7,354 bases of DNA from Fimbriimonadaceae bacterium (GTDB lineage: Bacteria > Armatimonadota > Fimbriimonadia > Fimbriimonadales > Fimbriimonadaceae): assembly GCA_025451715.1 (NCBI GenBank), contig JANWJY010000075.1, positions 1-7,354 on the forward strand, in the 5' to 3' direction. This document shows, piece after piece, positions 1 to 5,690 of the stretch; within the stretch, counting starts at the first letter, position 1; each line of letters starts with the position of its first letter. The notes beneath the pieces are model-generated. The model searched no databases. It saw only the letters and a program-made list of their open reading frames with translations, and had not been told where the DNA came from. Position numbers and translations under genes: made by a program.

Positions 1-212
1 AGCGTCGTCGCCCACATGAACGAGCGGTGCGACTCCTCGTGGTTGAACCCGTACGAGAGCACCAGCCCCTGGTTGAAGTACTCGCGCGCCTCGTCGCTCT
101 TCGTCGTAACAGGGAAAGTGTGCTCGCCCATGCCCTCGAGCAGCGGCGCCCGCTCCTGCGCAACACCGAGACAAGCTAACGACAGCAAAGCGAGGAGGGT
201 GGTGCGGCGCAT
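1..212 (-). CDS. TPR-like exported protein, N-terminal part
   Basis: The reading frame starts at the ATG complementary to 210-212 and runs leftward off the window, giving about 70 residues. The start has a Shine-Dalgarno-like GGAG about 6 bases upstream. The protein begins MRRTTLLALLSLACLGVAQE, a typical signal peptide: positive N-terminus, Leu-rich core, then a small-residue cleavage region near residues 17-20. The mature part contains 'FNQGLVLSYGFNHEES', which I recognise from exported tetratricopeptide-like proteins of environmental bacteria, where such a segment forms the first helix pair (two to three short helices that stack tumbled-ladder fashion). These proteins are presumed to be periplasmic or secreted, but their partners are unknown to me. 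It is divergent from rhaA with 134 bases between the starts. The family call rests on this one motif; the signal peptide and coding frame are firmer. The C-terminus is outside the window. Confidence 0.72.
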   Translation of the reverse strand, partial: MRRTTLLALLSLACLGVAQERAPLLEGMGEHTFPVTTKSDEAREYFNQGLVLSYGFNHEESHRSFMWATT

Positions 213-279
213 GGTCTCCGGTTCTACCCCTTGGACGCTGCAGGTTGTTTCAGCGATTCTGCTAAGTTGGATCGAGTTC

Positions 280-298
280 GCCTTCTCCAATCGAAGGC
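280..298. promoter_or_regulatory. Small inverted repeat between divergent genes
   Basis: GCCTTC (280-285) and GAAGGC (293-298) are perfect complements around a 7-base loop, followed on the plus strand by TTT. It lies in the 134-base spacer between the TPR-like gene and rhaA. It could be an operator or a weak hairpin in a longer rhaA leader. Six base pairs can arise by chance, so this is only a candidate. Confidence 0.22.
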
Positions 299-333
299 TT
301 TCCGGCCCACGCAACCTCGACGCCTCTCCATAG

Positions 334-339
334 TAGACT
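334..339 (+). promoter_or_regulatory. -10-like box TAGACT of rhaA
   Basis: TAGACT fits the TANNNT -10 pattern and ends 7 bases before the GTG start of rhaA. No Shine-Dalgarno sequence is present between box and start, and no good -35 is seen. If this is the -10, transcription would begin at or within a base or two of the start codon, giving a leaderless mRNA. The same word in a similar setting precedes the pirin gene (3291-3296, minus). Confidence 0.4.
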
Positions 340-346
340 CGCGACC

Positions 347-1579
347 GTGAGCGCTTACGAAATCGCCAGGGACCGGTACGCCGACCTCGGCGTCGACGCG
401 GAGAGCGCGCTCAACACCCTCTCGACCGTCCCGATCTCCCTGCACTGCTGGCAAGGCGACGACGTCGCGGGCTTCGAAGGCGACACGACCCTCGGCGGTG
501 GTCTCGCGGTCACCGGCGACTACCCGGGCAAGGCAAGAAACGCCGACGAGCTGCGACAAGACCTGAGAAAAGCGCTCGACCTCATCCCCGGAAGCCACCG
601 CCTCAACCTCCACGCGATGTACGGCGAGTTCGACCAGCCCACAGACCGCGACGCGATTGAACCGAAGCACTTCCAGCGATGGATCGACTGGTGCAAGTCG
701 AACAATCTCGGCTTTGACTTCAACCCCACTTGCTTCTCCCACCCCAACGCAGCGACAGGATTCACGCTCTCGCACGAAGACCCGGAGATCAGGGAGTTCT
801 GGATCGAGCACTGCCGACTCTGCCGAGAGATCGGACAGTACGCGGCGGAACAGCTCGAGTCCGACTGCGTCGTCAACGTCTGGATCCCCGACGGGATGAA
901 GGACACGCCCGCCGACCGCCGCATCTTCCGCGAGAGGCTCGTGGAGTCGCTCGACGAAGTGTTCGACCAACCGTTCGAGAGCGTGCTCGACTCCGTCGAG
1001 TCGAAACTGTTCGGGATCGGCAGCGAGTCGTATGTCGTCGGCTCGCACGAGTTCTATTTCGGCTACGCGGTCTCGCGAGGAAAGCTACTATGCCTCGACG
1101 CTGGGCACTACCACCCGACCGAGTCGATCGCCGACAAGATCACTTCGTGCCTCACGTTCCTCGACGAGATCCTGCTGCACGTCAGCCGTGGAGTGCGCTG
1201 GGACTCCGACCACGTCGTGGTGTTCAACGACGACCTCTTGAACATCGCTCGAGAAATCGTGGTCAACGACTACTTCGACCGCGTGCACGTCGGGCTCGAC
1301 TACTTCGACGCCTCGATCAACCGCGTCGGCGCGTGGGTGGTCGGGGCGCGCGCGATACAGGAAGCGCTGCTTGTCGCGCTGCTCGAGCCGACCGATACCC
1401 TTCGCTCGCACGAGTCATCAGGCGACTACACCTCTCGTCTGGCTCTACAAGAACAGCTCAAGTCCCTACCCTGGGGATCGGTCTGGGATGAGTTCTGCTC
1501 TCGCAACAGCGTGCCGAGCGAAGGCGGATGGATGAAGGAGATCAAGGCGTACGAATCACAGGTCCTGGCTGGCCGCTAG
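347..1579 (+). CDS. rhaA: L-rhamnose isomerase
   Basis: RhaA converts L-rhamnose to L-rhamnulose, the first step of the phosphorylating rhamnose pathway in the cytoplasm. The 410-residue product is close to the length of the E. coli enzyme (419) and shares long blocks with it as I recall that sequence: SLHCWQGDDVAGFE (31-44), YPGKARNA (59-66), DFNPTCFSHP (124-133), FWIEHC (151-156), WIPDGMKD (179-186), ESKLFGIGSESY (218-229) and LDAGHYHPTE (250-259). The metal-binding residues correspond to H254 in GHYHP and D286 and D288 in VRWDSDHV. The chosen start is GTG; it gives the expected N-terminus but has no Shine-Dalgarno, in keeping with the -10-like box only 7 bases upstream. No kinase, aldolase, transporter or regulator of rhamnose use is in the window, so the rest of the pathway must be elsewhere. 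The last 24 bases overlap the end of the convergent DUF559 gene. Confidence 0.97.
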   Translation: MSAYEIARDRYADLGVDAESALNTLSTVPISLHCWQGDDVAGFEGDTTLGGGLAVTGDYPGKARNADELRQDLRKALDLIPGSHRLNLHAMYGEFDQPTDRDAIEPKHFQRWIDWCKSNNLGFDFNPTCFSHPNAATGFTLSHEDPEIREFWIEHCRLCREIGQYAAEQLESDCVVNVWIPDGMKDTPADRRIFRERLVESLDEVFDQPFESVLDSVESKLFGIGSESYVVGSHEFYFGYAVSRGKLLCLDAGHYHPTESIADKITSCLTFLDEILLHVSRGVRWDSDHVVVFNDDLLNIAREIVVNDYFDRVHVGLDYFDASINRVGAWVVGARAIQEALLVALLEPTDTLRSHESSGDYTSRLALQEQLKSLPWGSVWDEFCSRNSVPSEGGWMKEIKAYESQVLAGR

Positions 1580-1921
1580 CTCGTCGCACTTTTGCTTGAT
1601 GAGTAGAGCGACGGCATGAGGAGTCCGAAAGCAGTCGCGTGAGGTGACGCGAAGCGTTGTGATCTTATTCTCCAAGAGCGCCTTGTCGCGGGCTTCGTCC
1701 CTAGCTTGGTGTGCGTCGTGTTGCGTGCCGTCTACTTCGACACAGAGCCTGACCTGCGCACAGTAGAAGTCCATGATGTAAGGTCCGATCGGCTTCTCCC
1801 TTTGAAACTTGTAACCGATGCGGCGGTCGGGAAGCTCGTACCAAAGTCGTCGCTGTGACTTTGACAAGCTCCTGCGTTGGTGCCTAGCACGACCAGTCTG
1901 AAATGGCGTCTGCTTCGCCAT
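1556..1921 (-). CDS. DUF559 (Vsr-like endonuclease fold) protein
   Basis: This 121-residue protein matches the pattern of DUF559 proteins, small stand-alone members related to the very-short-patch-repair endonuclease fold. Visible signatures are SQRRLWYEL (22-30), YKFQREKPIGPYIMDFYC (37-54) and LCVEVDGTQHD (59-69), followed by RDEARDKALLENK (74-86). The acidic residues D51, E62 and D64, with H68, are the likely metal and catalytic positions in this fold. The substrate and biological role of DUF559 proteins are not established, and DNA binding or cleavage is inferred only from the fold. I chose the ATG at 1921; an in-frame TTG three codons upstream (1930) is possible but less likely. No clear Shine-Dalgarno is seen; TACCAT (1934-1939, minus) may be a -10 box. 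The gene stands alone, with its 3' end inside the rhaA coding region. Such genes often occur as solitary, patchily distributed accessory genes. Confidence 0.87.
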   Translation of the reverse strand: MAKQTPFQTGRARHQRRSLSKSQRRLWYELPDRRIGYKFQREKPIGPYIMDFYCAQVRLCVEVDGTQHDAHQARDEARDKALLENKITTLRVTSRDCFRTPHAVALLIKQKCDELAASQDL

Positions 1922-2007
1922 GGTGCGCAAGGGATGGTAACGTCTGGACGCCGAGCCACTTCACTTACTGCGAAGACCACCAATCAAGTGGCACGGCCCA
2001 GACGTAC

Positions 2008-2185
2008 CCTCTCCCGCTGCACCGACCACCAAAGGTGCTGACCCCTGGCAAGCGGGAGAGGCCTGTGAACGAAGTGAACAGGGTGAGGGCATTCACGAGA
2101 CCATAACCGAGCGAGGGCCCTCATCCTAACCTTCTCCCGTTCACGTCAACTTGCAAGACCAGCTTGTTATCGGAACGGGAGAAGG
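2008..2185. repeat. Compound inverted-repeat (REP-like) element
   Basis: This fills most of the 298-base gene-free stretch between the DUF559 and VOC genes. It holds three stems in order. The first is 2008-2018 with 2051-2061 (11 bp; CCTCTCCCGCT and its complement), with GCACC/GGTGC nested inside (2019-2023 and 2034-2038). The second is 2080-2090 with 2117-2127 (11 pairs including one G-T). The third is 2130-2142 with 2173-2185 (13 bp; CCTTCTCCCGTTC and its complement), with CAAG/CTTG in its loop. The outer stems share a CGGGAGAgG-type core in both, so the whole element is itself roughly an inverted copy about its centre near 2103. A related single-hairpin unit lies at 5267-5307. Dispersed repeats with 'CCTCAyCCTAACC...TCTCCC' arms are familiar to me from intergenic regions of environmental bacteria. 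A non-autonomous mobile or REP-type origin is inference. Confidence 0.72.
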
Positions 2186-2219
2186 AACCGGGCCGAGCCC
2201 GTCACTCTTCAACCTCATA

Positions 2220-2579
2220 TCACTCCTTCTTCGTCTCCCCCGGCGCGGTGTCGAAGAAGATGTTGTAGCCGTCAGGGTCGCGCAAGGTCCGTGACCACTC
2301 GTGCTTGTGCTGGCTCGAATCGTCGGAGAACACGATCCCCTGAGCCTCAAGCGCCCGACAGATCTCCGGCACGTTCCCTCCCCGAAAGTTCAGCGTTACC
2401 GCGTCGGCGCCCATGTGCTTGGCCTCGTAAAGCCCGAGCCGCTGGTCCCCGTTGGTCACCACCGCCCACCCCTCAGTGTCATCTCCCTCGACGCGTCGAA
2501 ACCCGAGCTTCTCATAGAACTCTCGCGACGCCTTCGCGCTCGCGACCTTCAGACAAACGTCACACCAACCGAGATCCAT
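2220..2579 (-). CDS. VOC (glyoxalase/bleomycin-resistance) family protein
   Basis: The 119-residue protein has the one-domain length and layout of the vicinal oxygen chelate superfamily. It opens with a first strand (WCDVCLKV, 5-12), then ASREFYEKLGFRRVEGD (18-33), the 'SxxFYExLGF' helix-turn typical of glyoxalase-like folds. It closes with LRDPDGYNIFFDT (99-111), the 'DPDGN' strand pair. Members bind a metal and act on diverse small molecules, or bind and sequester antibiotics; the substrate cannot be told from sequence. Candidate metal ligands at the usual positions are weak (the first strand has Cys/Asp rather than His), so catalysis is uncertain. The ATG at 2579 has a strong GAGGAG 3 bases upstream that overlaps the pirin stop codon, with only 6 bases between the genes. 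It is therefore the second gene of a pirin-VOC operon and probably translationally coupled. Confidence 0.86.
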   Translation of the reverse strand: MDLGWCDVCLKVASAKASREFYEKLGFRRVEGDDTEGWAVVTNGDQRLGLYEAKHMGADAVTLNFRGGNVPEICRALEAQGIVFSDDSSQHKHEWSRTLRDPDGYNIFFDTAPGETKKE

Positions 2580-2585
2580 TGCTCC

Positions 2586-3278
2586 TCAAGTTAGGTCGAA
2601 CGCCAATACCTCGGCCTCCGAGATCGACTCGAACTCCAGGCGAGTCTCTTCCTCGATCACCGCGGCGTCGCCGGCGGCGAGCTCGTTGCCGTGCAACTTG
2701 ACTACCCCGCGTACGACGAACAGGTATCCAAAACGACCGGGCGAAAACTCCAAGGCGCGGCGATCGCCGGCAGTTACGATCGTCACCGCTACAACAGCAT
2801 CCTGCTGAATTGTGACGACGCCGCCCACCGGCGCGGCCAACACCACCCAGCTACGTCGCGCCTCGTCCAAGTCGAACGTCTGCTGCTCGTACGACGGCTC
2901 GCCTCCGCGCGCAGAAGGAACGATCCAGATCTGCACAAGGTGAAGCTGCTCGGTCTTACTCGGGTTCCACTCGCCGTGCTGGACCCCGGTCCCCGCGCTG
3001 ATCCGTTGCACCTCGCCCGGGCGGATCACCGAGCCGTTGCCCAGCGAGTCCTTGTGCTCCATCTCTCCGATGGCCACGTACGACACGATCTCCATGTCGC
3101 GGTGCCCGTGCATCGGGAACCCTTTCCCCGGGTCGACGCGGTCGTCGTTCAGCACGCGCAGCGTCCGGAACCCCATGCGCTCCGGGTCGAAGTACTCGCC
3201 GAAGGAGAAGCTATGCCAGCTCCGTAGCCACTCCGTCTCGGTCAGGCCCCGGTCTTCCGCCTTGAGGATGGTGATCAT
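2586..3278 (-). CDS. Pirin family protein (YhhW-like bicupin)
   Basis: This 230-residue protein matches bacterial pirins such as E. coli YhhW, which adopt a double-cupin fold and in some cases show quercetin 2,3-dioxygenase activity. The N-terminal cupin has WLRSWHSFSFGEYFDP (17-32), RVLNDDRV (41-48), PMHGHRDMEIVSY (55-67) and SAGTGVQHGEWNPS (94-107). H57, H59, H101 and E103 fall at the four metal-ligand positions of YhhW, so a metal-binding site is intact. The C-terminal half (about 130-230) is the less conserved second cupin. The physiological substrate is unknown; redox or flavonoid-related roles are only family knowledge. The ATG at 3278 has no Shine-Dalgarno but lies 12 bases after a TAGACT box. 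It is followed immediately by the VOC gene and is divergent from accB. Confidence 0.94.
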   Translation of the reverse strand: MITILKAEDRGLTETEWLRSWHSFSFGEYFDPERMGFRTLRVLNDDRVDPGKGFPMHGHRDMEIVSYVAIGEMEHKDSLGNGSVIRPGEVQRISAGTGVQHGEWNPSKTEQLHLVQIWIVPSARGGEPSYEQQTFDLDEARRSWVVLAAPVGGVVTIQQDAVVAVTIVTAGDRRALEFSPGRFGYLFVVRGVVKLHGNELAAGDAAVIEEETRLEFESISEAEVLAFDLT

Positions 3279-3290
3279 GTGGTGAGGCGA

Positions 3291-3296
3291 AGTCTA
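3291..3296 (-). promoter_or_regulatory. -10-like box TAGACT of the pirin-VOC operon
   Basis: On the minus strand, TAGACT ends 12 bases before the pirin ATG, within the 9-mer TAGTAGACT that also precedes rhaA. There is no Shine-Dalgarno between the box and the ATG. The distance would give a leader of only about five bases or none. No matching -35 was recognised. Confidence 0.38.
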
Positions 3297-3308
3297 CTAC
3301 GAGAGGAA

Positions 3309-3386
3309 GTTCAGAGGTTTAGGGGTTCGCAGGTTCGGATTCACCCTTCATCCCTCATCCTTCTGCCTTACTCGCTCCCTCGCTCC
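3309..3386. repeat. Degenerate tandem octamers and heptamers
   Basis: Three short tandem arrays abut in the 126-base spacer between the divergent pirin and accB genes. First come four octamers at 3309-3340: GTTCAGAG, GTTTAGGG, GTTCGCAG, GTTCGGAT. One base later there are four heptamers at 3342-3369: CACCCTT, CATCCCT, CATCCTT, CTGCCTT. Then two octamers CTCGCTCC lie at 3371-3386. The copies are imperfect, which suggests old expansions. They resemble the short tandemly repeated sequences known in cyanobacterial genomes in style, not in sequence. The arrays end just before the accB -10-like box. Confidence 0.6.
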
Positions 3387-3390
3387 GCGC

Positions 3391-3396
3391 CATAAT
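3391..3396 (+). promoter_or_regulatory. -10-like box CATAAT of accB-hom
   Basis: CATAAT matches the -10 consensus at five of six positions. It ends 8 bases before the GTG start of accB, with no Shine-Dalgarno between. This spacing predicts a transcript starting at or very near the GTG. No good -35 is visible within the tandem repeat that lies upstream. Confidence 0.48.
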
Positions 3397-3404
3397 AAAA
3401 CCCG

Positions 3405-3839
3405 GTGGCCGACCTACAAAAGAGGATCGATGAGCTGGCCGAGCTGATGGAAGAGTTCGGACTGGAGCAGGCCGAGCTGCGCGGCGAGGGCTGGTCCGTC
3501 GGGCTCGACCGCAACGGCCCCAACGCTACCCCCGCCCCTGTGCACACGAACAACGTCGCCCCCACTCCCGCAAAACCGACCAAGAAGAAGAAGTCCATCC
3601 CGAAGGGCACGCCGGTGAGCAGCCCGATGACGGGGATCTATTACTCCGCTCCGAGCCCCGGCGCGGCCGCGTTCTGCAAGGTCGGTGACTCGGTCACCTC
3701 GGGTCAGGTCGTCGGACTGATCGAGGCGATGAAGGTGTTCAACGAGATCACCGCGCCCGTGAGTGGGAACGTCACCGCGCTCAAGGCCGAGAACGGCCAG
3801 CTCGTCCAGCCTGGAGACCCCCTGATCTACATTGGCTAA
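3405..3839 (+). CDS. accB: Biotin carboxyl carrier protein of acetyl-CoA carboxylase
   Basis: AccB carries the biotin that is carboxylated by AccC and then donates the carboxyl group to acetyl-CoA through AccA/AccD, the committed step of fatty-acid synthesis. The 144-residue protein has the usual three parts. There is an N-terminal helical segment (1-35: LQKRIDELAELMEEFGLEQAEL) and a Pro/Ala/Lys-rich flexible linker (about 40-66). A C-terminal biotinyl domain (70-144) begins VSSPMTGIYY and contains the biotinylation site EAMK, the modified residue being K110. The thumb-containing segment GAAAFCKVGD is also present. The start is GTG, chosen for the N-terminus and the -10-like box 8 bases upstream. 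Usually accC lies directly downstream; here homoserine dehydrogenase follows instead, overlapping the accB stop by 8 bases. AccC must be encoded elsewhere. Confidence 0.94.
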   Translation: MADLQKRIDELAELMEEFGLEQAELRGEGWSVGLDRNGPNATPAPVHTNNVAPTPAKPTKKKKSIPKGTPVSSPMTGIYYSAPSPGAAAFCKVGDSVTSGQVVGLIEAMKVFNEITAPVSGNVTALKAENGQLVQPGDPLIYIG

Positions 3840-5121
3840 CTGCGAAAGAATCAGGGTCGGCATCCTCGGCTTTGGGACCGTGGGCGAAGGCACCTATCGC
3901 ATGATCTGCGACAACGAAGAGGAGATCGTGCAGAAGGTCGGCTGCCCCATCGAGGTGCGCCGCATCGGCATCCGCGACCCAAAGAAGGAGCGCTCGCTGC
4001 CTGGCGAGTTCTTCACGACCGACCTCGAAGACATCGTCTCGGACCCGGAGATCGACGTCGTCATCGAGGTGATCGGCGGCGAGGAGCCGGCGCTCTCGCT
4101 GATCGACCTCGCTTTGGACAAAGGCAAGCACGTCGTGACAGCGAACAAGGAGCTGATCGCAAAGCACGGCTCGCGTTTGGTCACAAAGGCGCGGAAACTG
4201 GGGCTGGACCTGCACTTCGAGGCCGCGGTCGGCGGAGGAATCCCGATCGTGCAGCCGCTCAAGCACCAGCTCGCGGGCAACGACATCGTCAAGATGATGG
4301 GAGTGCTCAATGGCACCTCGAACTTCATCCTCACCAAAATGTGGGACGAAGAGCAGACGTTCGACGAGGCGCTCGCCGGCGCGCAGAAGGCGGGGTACGC
4401 CGAGGCGGACCCTACAAACGACGTCGACGGCTTCGACACGATGTACAAGATCGCGATCCTCGCGGCGATCGCGTTCGGAAAGCAAATCCCGCTCGACCTC
4501 ATCCACCGCGAGGGGATCAGGAAGGTCACGCAGAAGGACATGCACTACGCCGAAGTGCTAGGGTATCGAATCAAGCTCCTCGGGATCGTCGAAGAGACTG
4601 GGGCGGACGATGAGATCCTAATCCGCGTGCACCCGACGCTGGTCCCGGAGGATCACCAGGTCGCGAAAGTCGAGGACGCGTACAACGCGTTGTGGTTGCA
4701 CGGCGACTTCGTGGGAGATTTGATGTTCTCAGGCAAAGGCGCGGGCTCGTTCCCCACCGCATCGGCGGTCGTGGGCGACTTGATCGACGTCGGACGTAAC
4801 ATGATGATTGGCGGCTCGGGGTCCGCGATCCCGTACGGCGAGGGAATGAAGTGCCGGCCGATCGGCAAGTTGGAGACGCGATACTACATGCGCCTCGTGG
4901 TGGCGGACAAGCCGAACACACTCGGCCGCATTGCGACGGTCTTTGGCGAAGCCGGAGTCGGTCTGGCTGCGATGGAGATGCGGACTCTGGAGAACGACCT
5001 CGGCGAGATCGTGTTCCTGACGCACAAGTGCGTGGAGTCCTCGTTTACCTCGTCGCTCGAGGACGTGCGATTGCTGGACGTTGTTGAGTCTGTCGAGAGC
5101 TGGTTCCGGGTCGAAGACTGA
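3832..5121 (+). CDS. hom: Homoserine dehydrogenase with C-terminal ACT domain
   Basis: The enzyme reduces aspartate semialdehyde to homoserine with NAD(P)H, the branch-point step towards threonine and methionine. The 429-residue length is typical of the monofunctional form. The N-terminal Rossmann motif is GFGTVG (13-18). VVTANKELIA (101-110) and GVLNGTSNFIL (157-167) follow. GYAEADPTNDVDGFD (188-202) then leads to K206; D202 and K206 have the same spacing as the catalytic Asp/Lys pair of the yeast enzyme. Residues about 350-427 form an ACT domain (YYMRLVVADKPNTLGRIATVF), usually the site of threonine feedback inhibition. The start is a TTG at 3832, inside the last codons of accB (ATTGGCTAA); no ATG or GTG is available before the Rossmann strand. 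Translation is probably coupled to accB. A GGAG about 16 bases upstream is too far to be a classical Shine-Dalgarno. A hairpin-plus-T terminator lies about 110 bases after the stop. Confidence 0.96.
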   Translation: MANCERIRVGILGFGTVGEGTYRMICDNEEEIVQKVGCPIEVRRIGIRDPKKERSLPGEFFTTDLEDIVSDPEIDVVIEVIGGEEPALSLIDLALDKGKHVVTANKELIAKHGSRLVTKARKLGLDLHFEAAVGGGIPIVQPLKHQLAGNDIVKMMGVLNGTSNFILTKMWDEEQTFDEALAGAQKAGYAEADPTNDVDGFDTMYKIAILAAIAFGKQIPLDLIHREGIRKVTQKDMHYAEVLGYRIKLLGIVEETGADDEILIRVHPTLVPEDHQVAKVEDAYNALWLHGDFVGDLMFSGKGAGSFPTASAVVGDLIDVGRNMMIGGSGSAIPYGEGMKCRPIGKLETRYYMRLVVADKPNTLGRIATVFGEAGVGLAAMEMRTLENDLGEIVFLTHKCVESSFTSSLEDVRLLDVVESVESWFRVED

Positions 5122-5163
5122 GGGGCTGAGCGACAAAGAGAGAGGATCCAGACCTCGCGGTCC

Positions 5164-5237
5164 GGACCCCAGTCTAGGATACGTCTCGTAGAGAGACAAC
5201 ACCCGCTTGTCCTACGCAGGCCCAAATGTGTGGGTCC
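5164..5237 (+). other. Possible structured RNA downstream of hom
   Basis: Nested complementary segments can be drawn by eye. GGACCC (5164-5169) pairs with GGGTCC (5232-5237), enclosing TAGGA (5175-5179) with TCCTA (5210-5214), which encloses GTCTC (5183-5187) with GAGAC (5193-5197). The outer right arm overlaps the left arm of the terminator at 5234-5250, so the two folds exclude each other. It may be the 3' UTR of hom or a small RNA. I recognise no known RNA family, and no good promoter is seen; short stems like these can arise by chance in GC-rich DNA. Confidence 0.22.
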
Positions 5238-5256
5238 CGGGGCCCGGGACTTCTTT
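5234..5256 (+). terminator. Intrinsic terminator after accB-hom
   Basis: GTCCCGG (5234-5240), loop GGC and CCGGGAC (5244-5250) form a strong 7-bp hairpin followed by TTCTTT (5251-5256). It lies about 110 bases beyond the hom stop and points the same way. The T run is short and interrupted. The rest of the hom-DUF5681 gap holds only the possible structured RNA before it and the hairpin repeat after it. Confidence 0.55.
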
Positions 5257-5266
5257 ACAGGCCAAA

Positions 5267-5307
5267 CCCCTCACCCCTAACCCCTCTCCCCCGGAGGGGA
5301 GAGGGGG
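5267..5307. repeat. Single-hairpin copy of the CCTCAyCC-TAACC repeat
   Basis: CCCCTCACCCCTAACC runs into a perfect 11-bp hairpin: CCCCTCTCCCC (5281-5291), loop CGGA, and its complement (5296-5306). The arrangement 'CCCTCA-CC-TAACC-TCTCCC-loop-GGGAGA' parallels the right half of the element at 2008-2185 (from 2117 on), but with a much shorter loop. It lies between hom and the convergent DUF5681 gene, where it might also help terminate transcription from either side, though it has no T run. Confidence 0.65.
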
Positions 5308-5328
5308 ATTCGGGATAGTCGTGGCGCG

Positions 5329-5682
5329 TTAGCGCCGGGGCTGGTCGGGCTTGCTGTGATCGAGGATCAGTCGCATCGCAGAGATGTTGCCGTCGATCGC
5401 CTTTTGGTAGAGGACCTCGATGACCTCTTTGGCAAGCTTGCCGCCGTTAGAGAACAGTTCTCGCCGCAATGCGGCGCGAAGCGTCCGGGGCTTCTTCGGC
5501 CGTCCTGGCCCGCCCGCGTGACCGTTCTTGAACTGGTGCTCTGCGGGGGGTTTTGAGTTAGAATTCTCGCCCATTTTTTGCCCATTTTCCGGTTCAAAAA
5601 GTGCGCGTTTCTTGATGTCCTCTTCGGAGTGCCTTGGAACGCTCGTCGACGGGGCGGCGCCCGGTGTGAAGTTTCCGCTCAT
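5329..5682 (-). CDS. DUF5681-type small protein (phage-terminase associated)
   Basis: The 117-residue product has the hallmark FKNGHAGGPGRPKKPRTLRAAL (51-72), a version of the 'FkpGqSGNPgGRPKGs' motif of DUF5681. That domain is found in prophage regions and resembles the N-terminal part of small terminase subunits. The C-terminal half (82-113), ending SAMRLILDHSKPDQP, looks helical, as in family members. The first 45 residues are Ser/Pro/Glu-rich and probably disordered. The ATG at 5682 lies 8 bases after CATAAC (5691-5696, minus) with no adjacent Shine-Dalgarno; a GGAGG lies about 20 bases upstream. An internal start at residue 38 (MGENSNSK) cannot be excluded. No other phage gene is visible here, so it may be a lone relic or a domesticated DNA-binding protein. 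A small hairpin GGCGC-GTTA-GCGCC (5323-5336) spans its stop codon. Confidence 0.7.
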   Translation of the reverse strand: MSGNFTPGAAPSTSVPRHSEEDIKKRALFEPENGQKMGENSNSKPPAEHQFKNGHAGGPGRPKKPRTLRAALRRELFSNGGKLAKEVIEVLYQKAIDGNISAMRLILDHSKPDQPRR

Positions 5683-5690
5683 TCTTGTTT

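Noticed and set aside
16..333. Plus-strand open frame of 105 codons at the left edge
   Set aside because: Ser/Arg-rich shadow of the minus-strand TPR-like gene; its end overlaps the rhaA promoter area.
224..1048. Long open frame of 274 codons on the minus strand opposite rhaA
   Set aside because: Val/Arg/Glu-rich low-complexity product typical of the antisense of a GC-rich gene; rhaA on the plus strand is unambiguous.
730..1491. Long open frame of 253 codons in another plus frame within rhaA
   Set aside because: Arg/Pro-rich composition with no recognisable motif; a shadow of rhaA.
1903..2106. Plus-strand frame of 67 codons in the DUF559-VOC spacer
   Set aside because: Most of it lies in the inverted-repeat element and the start of DUF559; no Shine-Dalgarno or known motif.
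2008..2185. CRISPR array or tRNA as an explanation for the repeats
   Set aside because: The repeats are inverted stems, not regularly spaced direct repeats, and no cloverleaf with anticodon and TTC-loop features can be drawn.
3781..4545. Open frame of 254 codons on the minus strand opposite hom
   Set aside because: Antisense composition; hom covers the region with conserved motifs.
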